The notes under the pieces: generated by a model
Databases searched by the model: none
The model's input: only the letters and a program-made list of their open reading frames with translations
Told to the model about the DNA's origin: nothing
Part shown: positions 38,376-46,064 of the stretch, piece by piece
How positions within the stretch are numbered: position 1 is the stretch's first letter
How the letters are laid out: each line of letters begins with the position of its first letter
Position numbers and translations under genes: made by a program
Assembly: GCF_017888565.1 (NCBI RefSeq)
Contig: NZ_JAGHFX010000043.1
Span: 87,206-151,205 of the forward strand
Origin: Clostridium sp.
GTDB taxonomy: Bacteria; Bacillota; Clostridia; Clostridiales; Clostridiaceae
DNA length: 64,000 bases
Reading direction: 5' to 3'

Positions 38376-39374
38376 ATGGCTACTTCTATAAAAGATGTTG
38401 CTAGAGAAGCGGGCGTTTCAATTGCTACTGTTTCCAGAGTTTTGAATGATATAGATGTTGTAAATGAAGATACAAAGAAGAAAGTTTTAGACGCTATAAA
38501 AAAACTTGGATATAGGCCTAATATAGTAGCAAGAAGCTTAAAGACGCAAAAGACAAAAACAGTCGGTATTTTAGTTCCGGATATTTCAAGCGGTTTTTAT
38601 CCTGAAATAGTTAGAGGAGCAGAGGATGTTGCTAATATATATGATTATAATGTTATATTATGTAACTCTGATTTCGATGATGAAAAGGAAAAGGAATATT
38701 TAAGAGTACTTAAAGAGAAAATGGTTGATGGAGTTATATATATGAGTTCATCATTACAAGAAGAAACTTTAAATATCATAAATGAATTAGATTTGACTAC
38801 AGTATTAGTTGAATCTAAAGATAAAGAGGAAAGTTTACCAAGTGTAATAATAGATAATGTAAAGGCTTTAGAGGAAGCTACAAATTATTTATTAAATAAA
38901 GGATTAAATAACATAGCATATGTAGGTGCTAAAAAAGATAGTATGAATGCCTGGGGAGATAGATACATAGGATATGAAAAGGCCCTAAAGGAAAAGAATC
39001 TTAATGTAGATGAGGATTTAGTTTATACTAAAGGATTAAAAGTTAAGACTGGATATGAGGCAATTGAACATTTTGAAAATAGTAAGAAGAATTATGAAGC
39101 AGTAGTATGTGCTTCTGATGAAATTGCTATGGGAGTAATAAATGCATTGAGAGAACGTGGTAAAAAGGTCCCAGAAGATGTAAGTGTTATAGGGTTTAAT
39201 GATAATGCAGTTTCTTCAGTTTTCTATCCTAAGATAACAACAATAAAGCAACCAAGTTATGATATGGGATCAGTAGCGATGAGAATGCTTATAAAGATGT
39301 TAAATAAAAAGGAATTAGAAGAATCACAATATGTTCTTGACTATCAACTTATAGAAAGAGAAAGCTGTAAGTAA
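38376..39374 (+). CDS. ccpA: LacI/GalR-family regulator, probably CcpA
   Basis: A 332-aa repressor with an N-terminal helix-turn-helix (TSIKDVAREAGVSIATVSRVLN) and hinge helix (NIVARSLKTQKT), then a periplasmic-binding-like effector domain ending in TTIKQPSYDMG. Length and the SIKDVAREAGVSIATVSRVLND start match CcpA of Firmicutes, the carbon catabolite regulator that works with phosphorylated HPr at cre sites. As a LacI-family member it could be a paralogue; CcpA is my best call. Single gene, ATG preceded by GGAGTGATG. Confidence 0.8.
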   Translation: MATSIKDVAREAGVSIATVSRVLNDIDVVNEDTKKKVLDAIKKLGYRPNIVARSLKTQKTKTVGILVPDISSGFYPEIVRGAEDVANIYDYNVILCNSDFDDEKEKEYLRVLKEKMVDGVIYMSSSLQEETLNIINELDLTTVLVESKDKEESLPSVIIDNVKALEEATNYLLNKGLNNIAYVGAKKDSMNAWGDRYIGYEKALKEKNLNVDEDLVYTKGLKVKTGYEAIEHFENSKKNYEAVVCASDEIAMGVINALRERGKKVPEDVSVIGFNDNAVSSVFYPKITTIKQPSYDMGSVAMRMLIKMLNKKELEESQYVLDYQLIERESCK

Positions 39375-39434
39375 GGTTTTGAGTAGGGATATTGAATATA
39401 TTTCAATATTCTTACTTTTTTTATTCTTTATGTA

Positions 39435-39491
39435 TTGCCACAAAATAGAAATTATGATATGATTATATTAATATATTATTAAACGTTTTCA
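39435..39491 (+). promoter_or_regulatory. Promoter followed by a near-cre site
   Basis: TTGCCA (39435-39440), 17-base spacer, TATGAT (39458-39463). About 15 bases beyond the -10 box is ATTAAACGTTTTCA (39478-39491), which matches the cre pattern TGWAANCGNTNWCA except at its first two bases. Its position just after the start site would suit repression. Confidence 0.5.
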
Positions 39492-39620
39492 AGTTTCGAC
39501 TATGTGTATGAGAAAGCATGATAGTGTATGGTCTGATTAGAAGTGGGTTATCTAATCAATAAGAAAATGTGAGTTATGGGTTACAAAAAAAACAACTTCA
39601 GAAATGAAGTTGTTTTTTTG
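39470..39620 (+). ncRNA. Candidate small RNA downstream of ccpA
   Basis: About 150 bases bounded by the promoter above and a strong intrinsic terminator. It contains a hairpin GATTAG/CTAATC (about 39534-39560) and no reading frame with a ribosome site; the longest in-frame peptide is 12 codons. Located just after ccpA and carrying a near-cre site, it could be a CcpA-linked RNA. Not matched to any RNA family by eye. Confidence 0.4.
39586..39619. terminator. Bidirectional terminator
   Basis: AAACAACTTC / GAAGTTGTTT stem with A-run on the left and seven T on the right; it also serves the minus-strand gene ending at 39634. Confidence 0.9.
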
Positions 39621-39633
39621 CTCTATTATAAAT

Positions 39634-39819
39634 TTAAAGAATTCCTTCAGTTTTTAATATATTTTCTAATTCCTGAACTTTTTCTGTTAATGTAACAAAT
39701 TTTTCTTTTAATACATTTCTAGGAAGATCAGTGTTATCTAGTACACTTACTATATCTTCTACTGTTTTTAAGGCGTCATCAATGTCCTTTTGAGCTATTT
39801 TTAAATTAGATTCCTTCAT
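39634..39819 (-). CDS. Small coiled-coil protein of unknown function
   Basis: A 61-aa protein predicted to be almost entirely helical, with heptad-like spacing of Ile, Leu and Val, so a coiled coil or helical hairpin is likely. No family recognised. ATG at 39819 preceded by AAGGAG on the minus strand with good spacing. It has its own terminator. Probably a genuine small gene. Confidence 0.65.
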   Translation of the reverse strand: MKESNLKIAQKDIDDALKTVEDIVSVLDNTDLPRNVLKEKFVTLTEKVQELENILKTEGIL

Positions 39820-39934
39820 AATTCGTCTCCTTTATGTATATGAACATAATTAATATTACATATATTTATCCTATCACTAATAAATATCAGATGCAAGGCA
39901 TATATTGTATAAGTAATTCATAAGAGGTGAGATT

Positions 39935-40510
39935 TTGATAAATTATATTTGGTTCGGAATGATATTTTTAGGAGTGCTAATTGGGTTACTCACAGGAAAT
40001 GGAGAAATGATATCTAAAGCTATAATATCTTCAGCAGATTCGACTGTTTCCCTTATTATAGGATTAGTTGGGCTTATGTGTTTTTGGTGTGGAGTAATGA
40101 AAGTAGCAGAAAAAAGTGGTTTTACTAACAAATTGGCAAAGGTTTTAAAACCAGTTTTAAAGTTAATATTTAAAGAAGCAGCAAAAGATGAAAAGGCTTT
40201 AGGTGCAATAGTAATGAATATAACTGCAAATATGATGGGACTTGGAAATGCAGCAACTCCATTTGGAATTAAGGCTATGCAAGAAATGGACAGGTTAAAT
40301 AAGGAGAAAGGAACAGCTTCAAATGATATGTCTCTTTTTTTAGTCTTAAATGCAGCTTGCATACAGTTAGTTCCTTCTACTGTAATTTCAATAAGAGCAG
40401 CTTATGGATCAAGTAATCCAGGAGCAATAATAATACCGGCTGTTTTAGCAAGTACTATTGCCGCAATAATGGGCGTTGTTTGTTGTAAAATACTACAAAG
40501 GTATTTTTAA
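39935..40510 (+). CDS. spmA: Spore maturation protein A
   Basis: A 191-aa membrane protein of the SpmA family. It has a nucleoside-recognition (Gate) type domain, the AIVMNITANMMGLGNAATPFGIKAM signature region and about five helices. With SpmB it is needed for spore core dehydration. TTG start at 39935 with AAGAGGTGA upstream. spmB follows after 16 bases. Confidence 0.93.
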   Translation: MINYIWFGMIFLGVLIGLLTGNGEMISKAIISSADSTVSLIIGLVGLMCFWCGVMKVAEKSGFTNKLAKVLKPVLKLIFKEAAKDEKALGAIVMNITANMMGLGNAATPFGIKAMQEMDRLNKEKGTASNDMSLFLVLNAACIQLVPSTVISIRAAYGSSNPGAIIIPAVLASTIAAIMGVVCCKILQRYF

Positions 40511-40526
40511 AAGGGGGATTCTACAG

Positions 40527-41051
40527 ATGTTTCAATATTTAACGAAAAGTATAATTCCAATAATAGTTATAATAATTATTACTTATGGAATGTTTAAAGG
40601 ACGAAAAGTTTATGAATGGTTTATAGAAGGTGCAAAAGAAGGTCTACAAGTTTGTTTAAACATATTTCCATATTTACTAGCTATGATTATAGCCGTTAAC
40701 ATCTTTAGAGAGGCAAAGTTATTAGAGATATTAAATAATATCATAGCTCCAGTAGGTGGATTAATTGGTTTACCAAAAGAAGTAATTCCATTAGTATTAG
40801 TTAAGCCGTTATCAGGTAGTGGAGCAGTTGGGATTTTAACAGATATTCTAAAAACTTATGGACCTGATACTACAATAGGGTTAATATCATCAGTAATTAT
40901 GGGAACAACGGAAACTATCTTTTATACAATAACAGTTTATTTTGGAGCAGTTCAAATTAAGAAGATTAGACATACTTTATGGGCAGCTATATTAGCTGAT
41001 TTAACTGCTATAATAGCTGCTGTTTTTTTAGTAAGTAGACTTTTATTATAA
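40527..41051 (+). CDS. spmB: Spore maturation protein B
   Basis: A 174-aa membrane protein with about five helices and the Gate-domain signature LVLVKPLSGSGAVG. Partner of SpmA in spore core dehydration and heat resistance. The ATG at 40527 is chosen because AAGGGGGA lies 7-8 bases upstream; an earlier in-frame start would overlap spmA without its own ribosome site. Confidence 0.93.
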   Translation: MFQYLTKSIIPIIVIIIITYGMFKGRKVYEWFIEGAKEGLQVCLNIFPYLLAMIIAVNIFREAKLLEILNNIIAPVGGLIGLPKEVIPLVLVKPLSGSGAVGILTDILKTYGPDTTIGLISSVIMGTTETIFYTITVYFGAVQIKKIRHTLWAAILADLTAIIAAVFLVSRLLL

Positions 41052-41172
41052 ATAGAAAAAAGTATAAAATAATTAACAATTTTTAAACAATACGTAATAA
41101 TTTTGTAACTAGTTAACAAGAAAAATATTCTATAATAAATTTATAGAAATAAAGGAGGGGAGTGTTTAGGAG

Positions 41173-41385
41173 ATGGAATGGAATGACAGATTATTTTTGT
41201 CAGATGAAGAGATAAAAATATTAGCAATATTTTTAGCATACGGAGTAGGAATTGGAGTATTAGTTGGCTTATTTACAGGAAATATACAACTTTGCTTTGC
41301 TTTAGGGGGAGTTATATCTATATTGATTTCGCTTATAAAAACTTTTATAGAAAGAGTTAAGAAGTCAAATAAGATTCATATATAA
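41173..41385 (+). CDS. Small two-helix membrane protein
   Basis: A 70-aa protein with two hydrophobic helices (about 15-36 and 40-57) and a basic C-terminal tail, so a small inner-membrane hairpin protein. No family recognised. ATG at 41173; a GGAG 6 bases upstream and a stronger AAAGGAGGGGAG some 20 bases upstream both precede it. It lies 121 bases after spmB, with TTAACA-like repeats in the gap (41073-41100), and before a perfect 16-base terminator. Confidence 0.65.
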   Translation: MEWNDRLFLSDEEIKILAIFLAYGVGIGVLVGLFTGNIQLCFALGGVISILISLIKTFIERVKKSNKIHI

Positions 41386-41430
41386 ATAGAATGAAAAAAT
41401 AAACATTACGAATAATATGTATTTTCTTTT

Positions 41431-41468
41431 AAATAAGCTATATAATTATTAATTATATAGCTTATTTA
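41431..41468 (+). terminator. Intrinsic terminator
   Basis: AAATAAGCTATATAAT / ATTATATAGCTTATTT form a perfect 16-base stem with a short loop, followed by a T-rich run. Confidence 0.88.
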
Positions 41469-41494
41469 ATTTTTATATGGGGGCAGGTGATGTT

Positions 41495-41935
41495 ATGGCT
41501 TCAGAAAAGTTTTATATTGTTAGTGGTGAAGTATTACCAGAAGTTTTTAAAAAAGTTTTAGATGTCAAAGAAAATCTTTTTACGGGAAAAGCTAAAGATA
41601 TAAGTGAAGCTGTAAAACAAACAGGAATAAGTAGAAGTACTTTTTATAAATACAAGGATTATGTTTTTCCTATGTCAGAAGGGATAAATAGTAAAAAAAT
41701 TACTTTAGTTGTACTATTATCTCATGAAACTGGAACTTTATCTAAAGTTTTAGATTGCATTGCATTTAATAAGGGAAATATATTAACAATAAATCAAGAT
41801 ATACCTATAAATATGGCTGCAAATGTAACTATAACATTAGATATATCTAATATGAAGAAGGATTTAAAACACTTAGTTAATACTTTAAGAGCATTACCTA
41901 ATGTTGTTAGTGTTAAAGTATTAGCTATGGAGTAA
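41495..41935 (+). CDS. ACT-domain protein, UPF0735/PheB family
   Basis: A 146-aa protein with an N-terminal helix-turn-helix-like region (AVKQTGISRSTFYKYKD, about 35-55) and a C-terminal ACT domain (ITLVVLLSHETGTLSKVLD), the layout of the UPF0735 PheB group. ACT domains bind amino acids, so a regulatory role in amino-acid metabolism is likely, but targets are unknown. The ATG at 41495 is preferred because AGGTGAT precedes it; an ATG at 41477 has no ribosome site. Confidence 0.85.
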   Translation: MASEKFYIVSGEVLPEVFKKVLDVKENLFTGKAKDISEAVKQTGISRSTFYKYKDYVFPMSEGINSKKITLVVLLSHETGTLSKVLDCIAFNKGNILTINQDIPINMAANVTITLDISNMKKDLKHLVNTLRALPNVVSVKVLAME

Positions 41936-41954
41936 AAAAAGAGGAAGTGAATTT

Positions 41955-43187
41955 ATGAATAAGGAATTCTATAAGAATAACAGAAATAAGGTATTAAAAA
42001 GTATTGAAGATAACTCCTTATTAATTTTATTTGCAGGAAAAGCTCCAAAGAAAACTGCAGATGAGAAATATCCTTTTACACCAAATAGAAATTTTTATTA
42101 TTTAACTGGGATTGATGAAGAAAATCATATTTTAGTCTTATCTAAGATTAATGGTAAAACCAATGAATATTTGTTTATAAAAGAAGTTGATCCTATTGCA
42201 GAAAAATGGGAAGGTAAGACTATTAGAAAAGAAGAAGTTTCTGAAATTTGTATGATTGAAGATGTTAAATACCTTGGGGAGTTTAATAATTTTATAGAAA
42301 AAGTGGTTCTTAACAAAGAAGAGATAAATATATACCTTGATCTAGAAGAAGAAAATACGTCATATAAGTATGTAAATGAAATTAAACATAAATATTATAA
42401 TATAAATATTAAAAATGCTTTTAAGCTTATAGGAAATCTAAGGCTTATCAAAACTGATGAAGAGGTCGACAGAATAAGAAAAGCAATAGAAATAACAATA
42501 AAGGGCGTAAAAGAATTAATGAGAAATTCTAGACCTGGTATTAAGGAGTATGAATTAGAAGCCTATTTTGATTTTATCTGCAAGAAAAATGGCGTAAAGG
42601 ATTTTGCGTTTAAGACTATTGCAGCAGCTGGGGAAAATGCTACAGTACTTCATTATGTAACTAATGATTCAGAATTGAAAGATGGAGAATTAATATTATT
42701 CGATTTAGGTGCTCAATATAAATATTATAATGGAGATATATCAAGGACTTTCCCTATCAATGGTAAGTTCACTGAAAGACAGAAAGAAGTGTATAATGCT
42801 GTTCTTAGGGTTAATGAAAAAGTTATTAAAGAAATGAAGCCAGGAGTTAAGTTTGTAGATTTAAATAAAAAGGCAAAAGATTGGATTTCAGAAGAATGTA
42901 TTTCGCTTGGACTAATTACAGAAAAAGACGATGTTTCAAAATTTTATTATCATAGCATAGGTCATAGTTTAGGAATGGATACCCATGATATTGAGTTAGA
43001 GAATAGAGATGTTATATTTCAGCCTGGAATGATATATACTGTTGAACCAGGAATATACATTGAAGATGAAGGAATCGGAATAAGAATAGAGGATGATGTT
43101 CTAATTACTGAAGAGGGAAATGAAGTTCTAACTAAAGAAATGATTAAAACAGTAGAGGAAATAGAAGCTTTTATGGCAAAGAAATAA
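41955..43187 (+). CDS. Xaa-Pro aminopeptidase, M24B family (PepP-type)
   Basis: A 410-aa metallopeptidase that removes N-terminal residues preceding proline. It has an aminopeptidase P N-terminal domain (NRNFYYLTGIDEENHILVL), then the pita-bread catalytic domain with metal ligands in LFDLGAQYKYYNGDISRTFP (two Asp), HSIGHSLG (His), YTVEPGIYIE (Glu) and IRIEDDVL (Glu). Cytoplasmic. ATG preceded by AGAGGAAGTG, 19 bases after the ACT-domain gene, so possibly co-transcribed. Confidence 0.92.
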   Translation: MNKEFYKNNRNKVLKSIEDNSLLILFAGKAPKKTADEKYPFTPNRNFYYLTGIDEENHILVLSKINGKTNEYLFIKEVDPIAEKWEGKTIRKEEVSEICMIEDVKYLGEFNNFIEKVVLNKEEINIYLDLEEENTSYKYVNEIKHKYYNINIKNAFKLIGNLRLIKTDEEVDRIRKAIEITIKGVKELMRNSRPGIKEYELEAYFDFICKKNGVKDFAFKTIAAAGENATVLHYVTNDSELKDGELILFDLGAQYKYYNGDISRTFPINGKFTERQKEVYNAVLRVNEKVIKEMKPGVKFVDLNKKAKDWISEECISLGLITEKDDVSKFYYHSIGHSLGMDTHDIELENRDVIFQPGMIYTVEPGIYIEDEGIGIRIEDDVLITEEGNEVLTKEMIKTVEEIEAFMAKK

Positions 43188-43269
43188 AGTTGTTAAAAAA
43201 TAGAACTAATAATTATGGTTGATTTAATAAGATAATGATTGTATAATGTTAGTATAAATTAAATGTGAA

Positions 43270-43520
43270 TAACGACAAGGGTAGAGGCGCGATACTTAAG
43301 AGTACTATTAATGAGGTAAGCACAGTGATTTAATAGGAAAGGAAATATCGCCGAAGCGTATGATTAATGCTTTAAAATCATATGGCTGGGGTTGCATAAA
43401 ATATATGTAACACTGTCACAAACTTGCTTTGTGGTGAGCTATCGCTTGAGGAATTTTACTTTTTTCTATTATAGTTTAGAGTATAGTTAGAGCCTTGAGT
43501 GAAAACTCAAGGCTCTTTTT
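43270..43520 (+). promoter_or_regulatory. Lysine riboswitch (L box) with terminator
   Basis: Conserved lysine riboswitch segments in order: GGTAGAGGCGCGA, TTAAGAGTA, GGAAAGGAAAT, CGCCGAAG, GGCTGGGGTTGC, CACTGTCA and GTGGTGAGCTATCG (about 43276-43445). A terminator AGAGCCTTGAGT/ACTCAAGGCTCT plus T-run sits at 43489-43520. A CTTGAG just after the core (about 43444-43449) could pair with part of the terminator as antiterminator. Lysine binding should switch the downstream transporter off. Confidence 0.93.
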
Positions 43521-43569
43521 AATTTCTGCCCTTTAATTATTTACAAAGTTATATTAAGGGGGATTAAAT

Positions 43570-45297
43570 ATGAATAACAAAAAAAGTTTTAAAGTATTAT
43601 TAATGACTATTATGATGACTTTACTATCAACATCAATAGTTTTTGCTACAGAGGTAGATACAGCTACATCTAACGCAAATCATTATGGGCTATTAACTTT
43701 AATACCACCTGTGGTTGCAATAGTATTAGCTTTTTTAACAAAGAACGTAATTATATCTTTATTTATTGGAACATTATCAGGAACTTTCTTAGTACAATTA
43801 GTAGATAATTCATTCTTAGGTGCTATTGTACAGTCATTTTTGGACTTTGTATCTAGAGCCTTAAACTCATTAGCTGATCCTTGGAATGCTGGAATAATTC
43901 TTCAGGTGTTAGTTATAGGAGGAGTTATACATCTAGTTGCTAAAATGGGTGGAGCTAAGGCTGTGGCAGAAGCTTTAGCAAGAAAAGCCAAGACTGCAAA
44001 AAGTACTCAAGTTGTTACTCTTTTATTAGGATTAGCTGTGTTTTTTGATGACTATGCCAATTCATTAATAGTAGGACCTATTATGAAGCCTGTAGCAGAT
44101 AAAATGAAGATATCAAGAGAAAGATTAGCATTTATTATAGATGCAACAGCAGCTCCAATTGCAGGACTAGCGATTGTATCAACATGGATAGGATTAGAAG
44201 TTGGTTTAATAAATGATGCCTTTATTAATGGAATAGGTCAAGAAGTTGATGCTTTTGGGGTGTTTTTACAAACAATACCTTATAGATTTTATAATATACT
44301 AATATTAGTTTTCGTATTTATTACTTCAATATTACTAAAAGAATTTGGACCTATGTATAAAGCGGAAATAGAAGCAAGAAAGAGAGGTTTAAATTCTAGA
44401 GATGAAGAAGTTGCATCAGATTCTAATATGGATCATGCTGAACTTGAACCAAAGGAAGGAATAAAGCTAAGTATTTGGAATGCCATAATTCCAATAGGCG
44501 TACTAGTTATAACTGCATTACTTTGTTTCTATTTTAGTGGTTATTCCGCAATAATGGGAGGAGAGGACGTTGCGCTTAAGCAAATAATGACTAATTCACC
44601 AACATCATTTAAAGCAATACAAGAAGCTTTTAGTGCATCAGATGCATCAGTTGCATTATTTCAATCAGCATTAGTAGCAAGCATAGTATCAATAATAATG
44701 GGGGTAGCTAAGAAAATATTTACAGTTTCAGAAGCAATAGATACATGGATAGATGGTATGAAGCCCTTATTAATAACAGGTGTAATATTATTATTAGCAT
44801 GGTCACTAAGTTCCGTAATAAAAGATTTAGGAACAGCAAAATATTTAGTTTCATTACTATCAGGATCATTGCCTAATTTCTTACTTCCAAGCCTAATATT
44901 TATACTAGGCGCAATTATTTCATTTGCAACAGGAACTGCTTATGGAACTATGGGAATATTGATGCCGCTTGCAATACCGTTAGCATATTCGATGAATCCT
45001 GATATGAGTTATGTGATTGTTAGTACAAGTGCAGTATTAACTGGAGCTATTTTTGGTGATCACTGCTCACCAATATCAGATACTACAATTCTTTCATCAA
45101 TGGGAGCTGGATGTAATCATATAGCACACGTGAATACTCAAATGTGGTATGCTTTATTTATAGCAGCAATAACAATTTTATTTGGATATATACCAGCAGG
45201 CTTTGGATTACAATGGTATATAGTTCTTCCAATATCAATAATAGCAGTATTCTTAGGAGTACAAATATTAGGTAAAAAGGTTGAAGAAGCAAAATAG
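43570..45297 (+). CDS. NhaC-family antiporter, probable lysine transporter
   Basis: A 575-aa membrane protein with an N-terminal signal-like helix and about 11-12 helices. Its motifs fit the NhaC Na+/H+ antiporter superfamily: VFFDDYANSLIVGP, ATAAPIAGLAIVSTWIGLE, GTAYGTMGILMPLAIPL and FGDHCSPISDTTILSSM. Control by a lysine riboswitch indicates that the cargo is lysine; NhaC-like proteins under L boxes have been proposed as lysine transporters. The direction of transport is not evident from sequence. ATG preceded by AAGGGGGA. Confidence 0.88.
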   Translation: MNNKKSFKVLLMTIMMTLLSTSIVFATEVDTATSNANHYGLLTLIPPVVAIVLAFLTKNVIISLFIGTLSGTFLVQLVDNSFLGAIVQSFLDFVSRALNSLADPWNAGIILQVLVIGGVIHLVAKMGGAKAVAEALARKAKTAKSTQVVTLLLGLAVFFDDYANSLIVGPIMKPVADKMKISRERLAFIIDATAAPIAGLAIVSTWIGLEVGLINDAFINGIGQEVDAFGVFLQTIPYRFYNILILVFVFITSILLKEFGPMYKAEIEARKRGLNSRDEEVASDSNMDHAELEPKEGIKLSIWNAIIPIGVLVITALLCFYFSGYSAIMGGEDVALKQIMTNSPTSFKAIQEAFSASDASVALFQSALVASIVSIIMGVAKKIFTVSEAIDTWIDGMKPLLITGVILLLAWSLSSVIKDLGTAKYLVSLLSGSLPNFLLPSLIFILGAIISFATGTAYGTMGILMPLAIPLAYSMNPDMSYVIVSTSAVLTGAIFGDHCSPISDTTILSSMGAGCNHIAHVNTQMWYALFIAAITILFGYIPAGFGLQWYIVLPISIIAVFLGVQILGKKVEEAK

Positions 45298-45380
45298 AAA
45301 ATTATAAATTAACTTAGAATAATAATGAATTAATACTATAGTCTAGTTATAGGACAAGATGATATTATTAAATATATAAT

Positions 45381-45425
45381 AAATGAAGCTCTACAGGTTA
45401 ATTTCTTGTAGAGCTTCATTTTAAT
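45381..45425. terminator. Bidirectional terminator
   Basis: AAATGAAGCTCTACA / TGTAGAGCTTCATTT stem between the NhaC-like gene and the convergent DUF5680-like gene, with A-rich and T-rich flanks. Confidence 0.85.
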
Positions 45426-45435
45426 TTGAAAATTT

Positions 45436-45891
45436 TTATTTAAGACTTCCGCCATGAAAATAAAGTTTAAATATTTCATTTCCATCATAAGATATTGATT
45501 CAACTCCATTAAATGAAGATAAATCTCCATCCCAATTACATTCATAGATAAAATCTTCGTCTTTAAAATATTTTGGTCCTCTGAATGGAGAATCTTCTGA
45601 TACGTTTTTTAAAGCGCTTCTTAAAAACTTATTAAACCCAGATGGTGTTTCATTAACAAGGACTTGTCCTTTATAATTCATTCCCCAGCAAACCTTTTCA
45701 TTATGCCAAACTAATTCCTCGCCTATGAACTCTTTATCTCCAATATGACTATCAAGGTAATAATAACTATATTTTTTATAAGCGTAGTCTTTTGAGTTTG
45801 GTCTAGAAGATGGTTCTTTCTTAGCTCCTGAAGCATAAGTATTTTTCTTAGCTTCAACTATAAAACTTTTAAACTTACATATATCTCCCAT
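45436..45891 (-). CDS. DUF5680-like protein
   Basis: A 151-aa soluble protein resembling DUF5680: FIVEAKKNTYASG near the start, the YYYLDSHIGDKEFIGEE segment, WGMNYKG and the PFRGPKYFKDEDFIYE region, ending in LYFHGG. The function is unknown. The ATG at 45891 is preferred because AGGGGGAG lies 6 bases upstream; an in-frame TTG 24 bases earlier lies before that site. Single gene. Confidence 0.8.
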   Translation of the reverse strand: MGDICKFKSFIVEAKKNTYASGAKKEPSSRPNSKDYAYKKYSYYYLDSHIGDKEFIGEELVWHNEKVCWGMNYKGQVLVNETPSGFNKFLRSALKNVSEDSPFRGPKYFKDEDFIYECNWDGDLSSFNGVESISYDGNEIFKLYFHGGSLK

Positions 45892-46064
45892 ATAAGTCTC
45901 CCCCTTTTTATGCAATACATAAATTATATAAAAAAAGTCTAATTAAATCAATAAATATTCAGAAAATAGAATATATTTAGAATTAATTGAATCTATAGAT
46001 TATCATGAAATATATGGTTATAATATTATTTATAAAAAAATATATAGTTTTTAAGGGGGCAAAT

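Noticed and set aside
39943..40362. 139-aa open frame on the minus strand across spmA
   Set aside because: Antisense to a well-conserved gene, no ribosome site, and its composition is what the reverse of a hydrophobic protein gives.
43270..43520. Considered as a T-box before deciding on lysine riboswitch
   Set aside because: No T-box sequence (GGTGGNANCRCG) is present, whereas all lysine riboswitch core segments occur in order.
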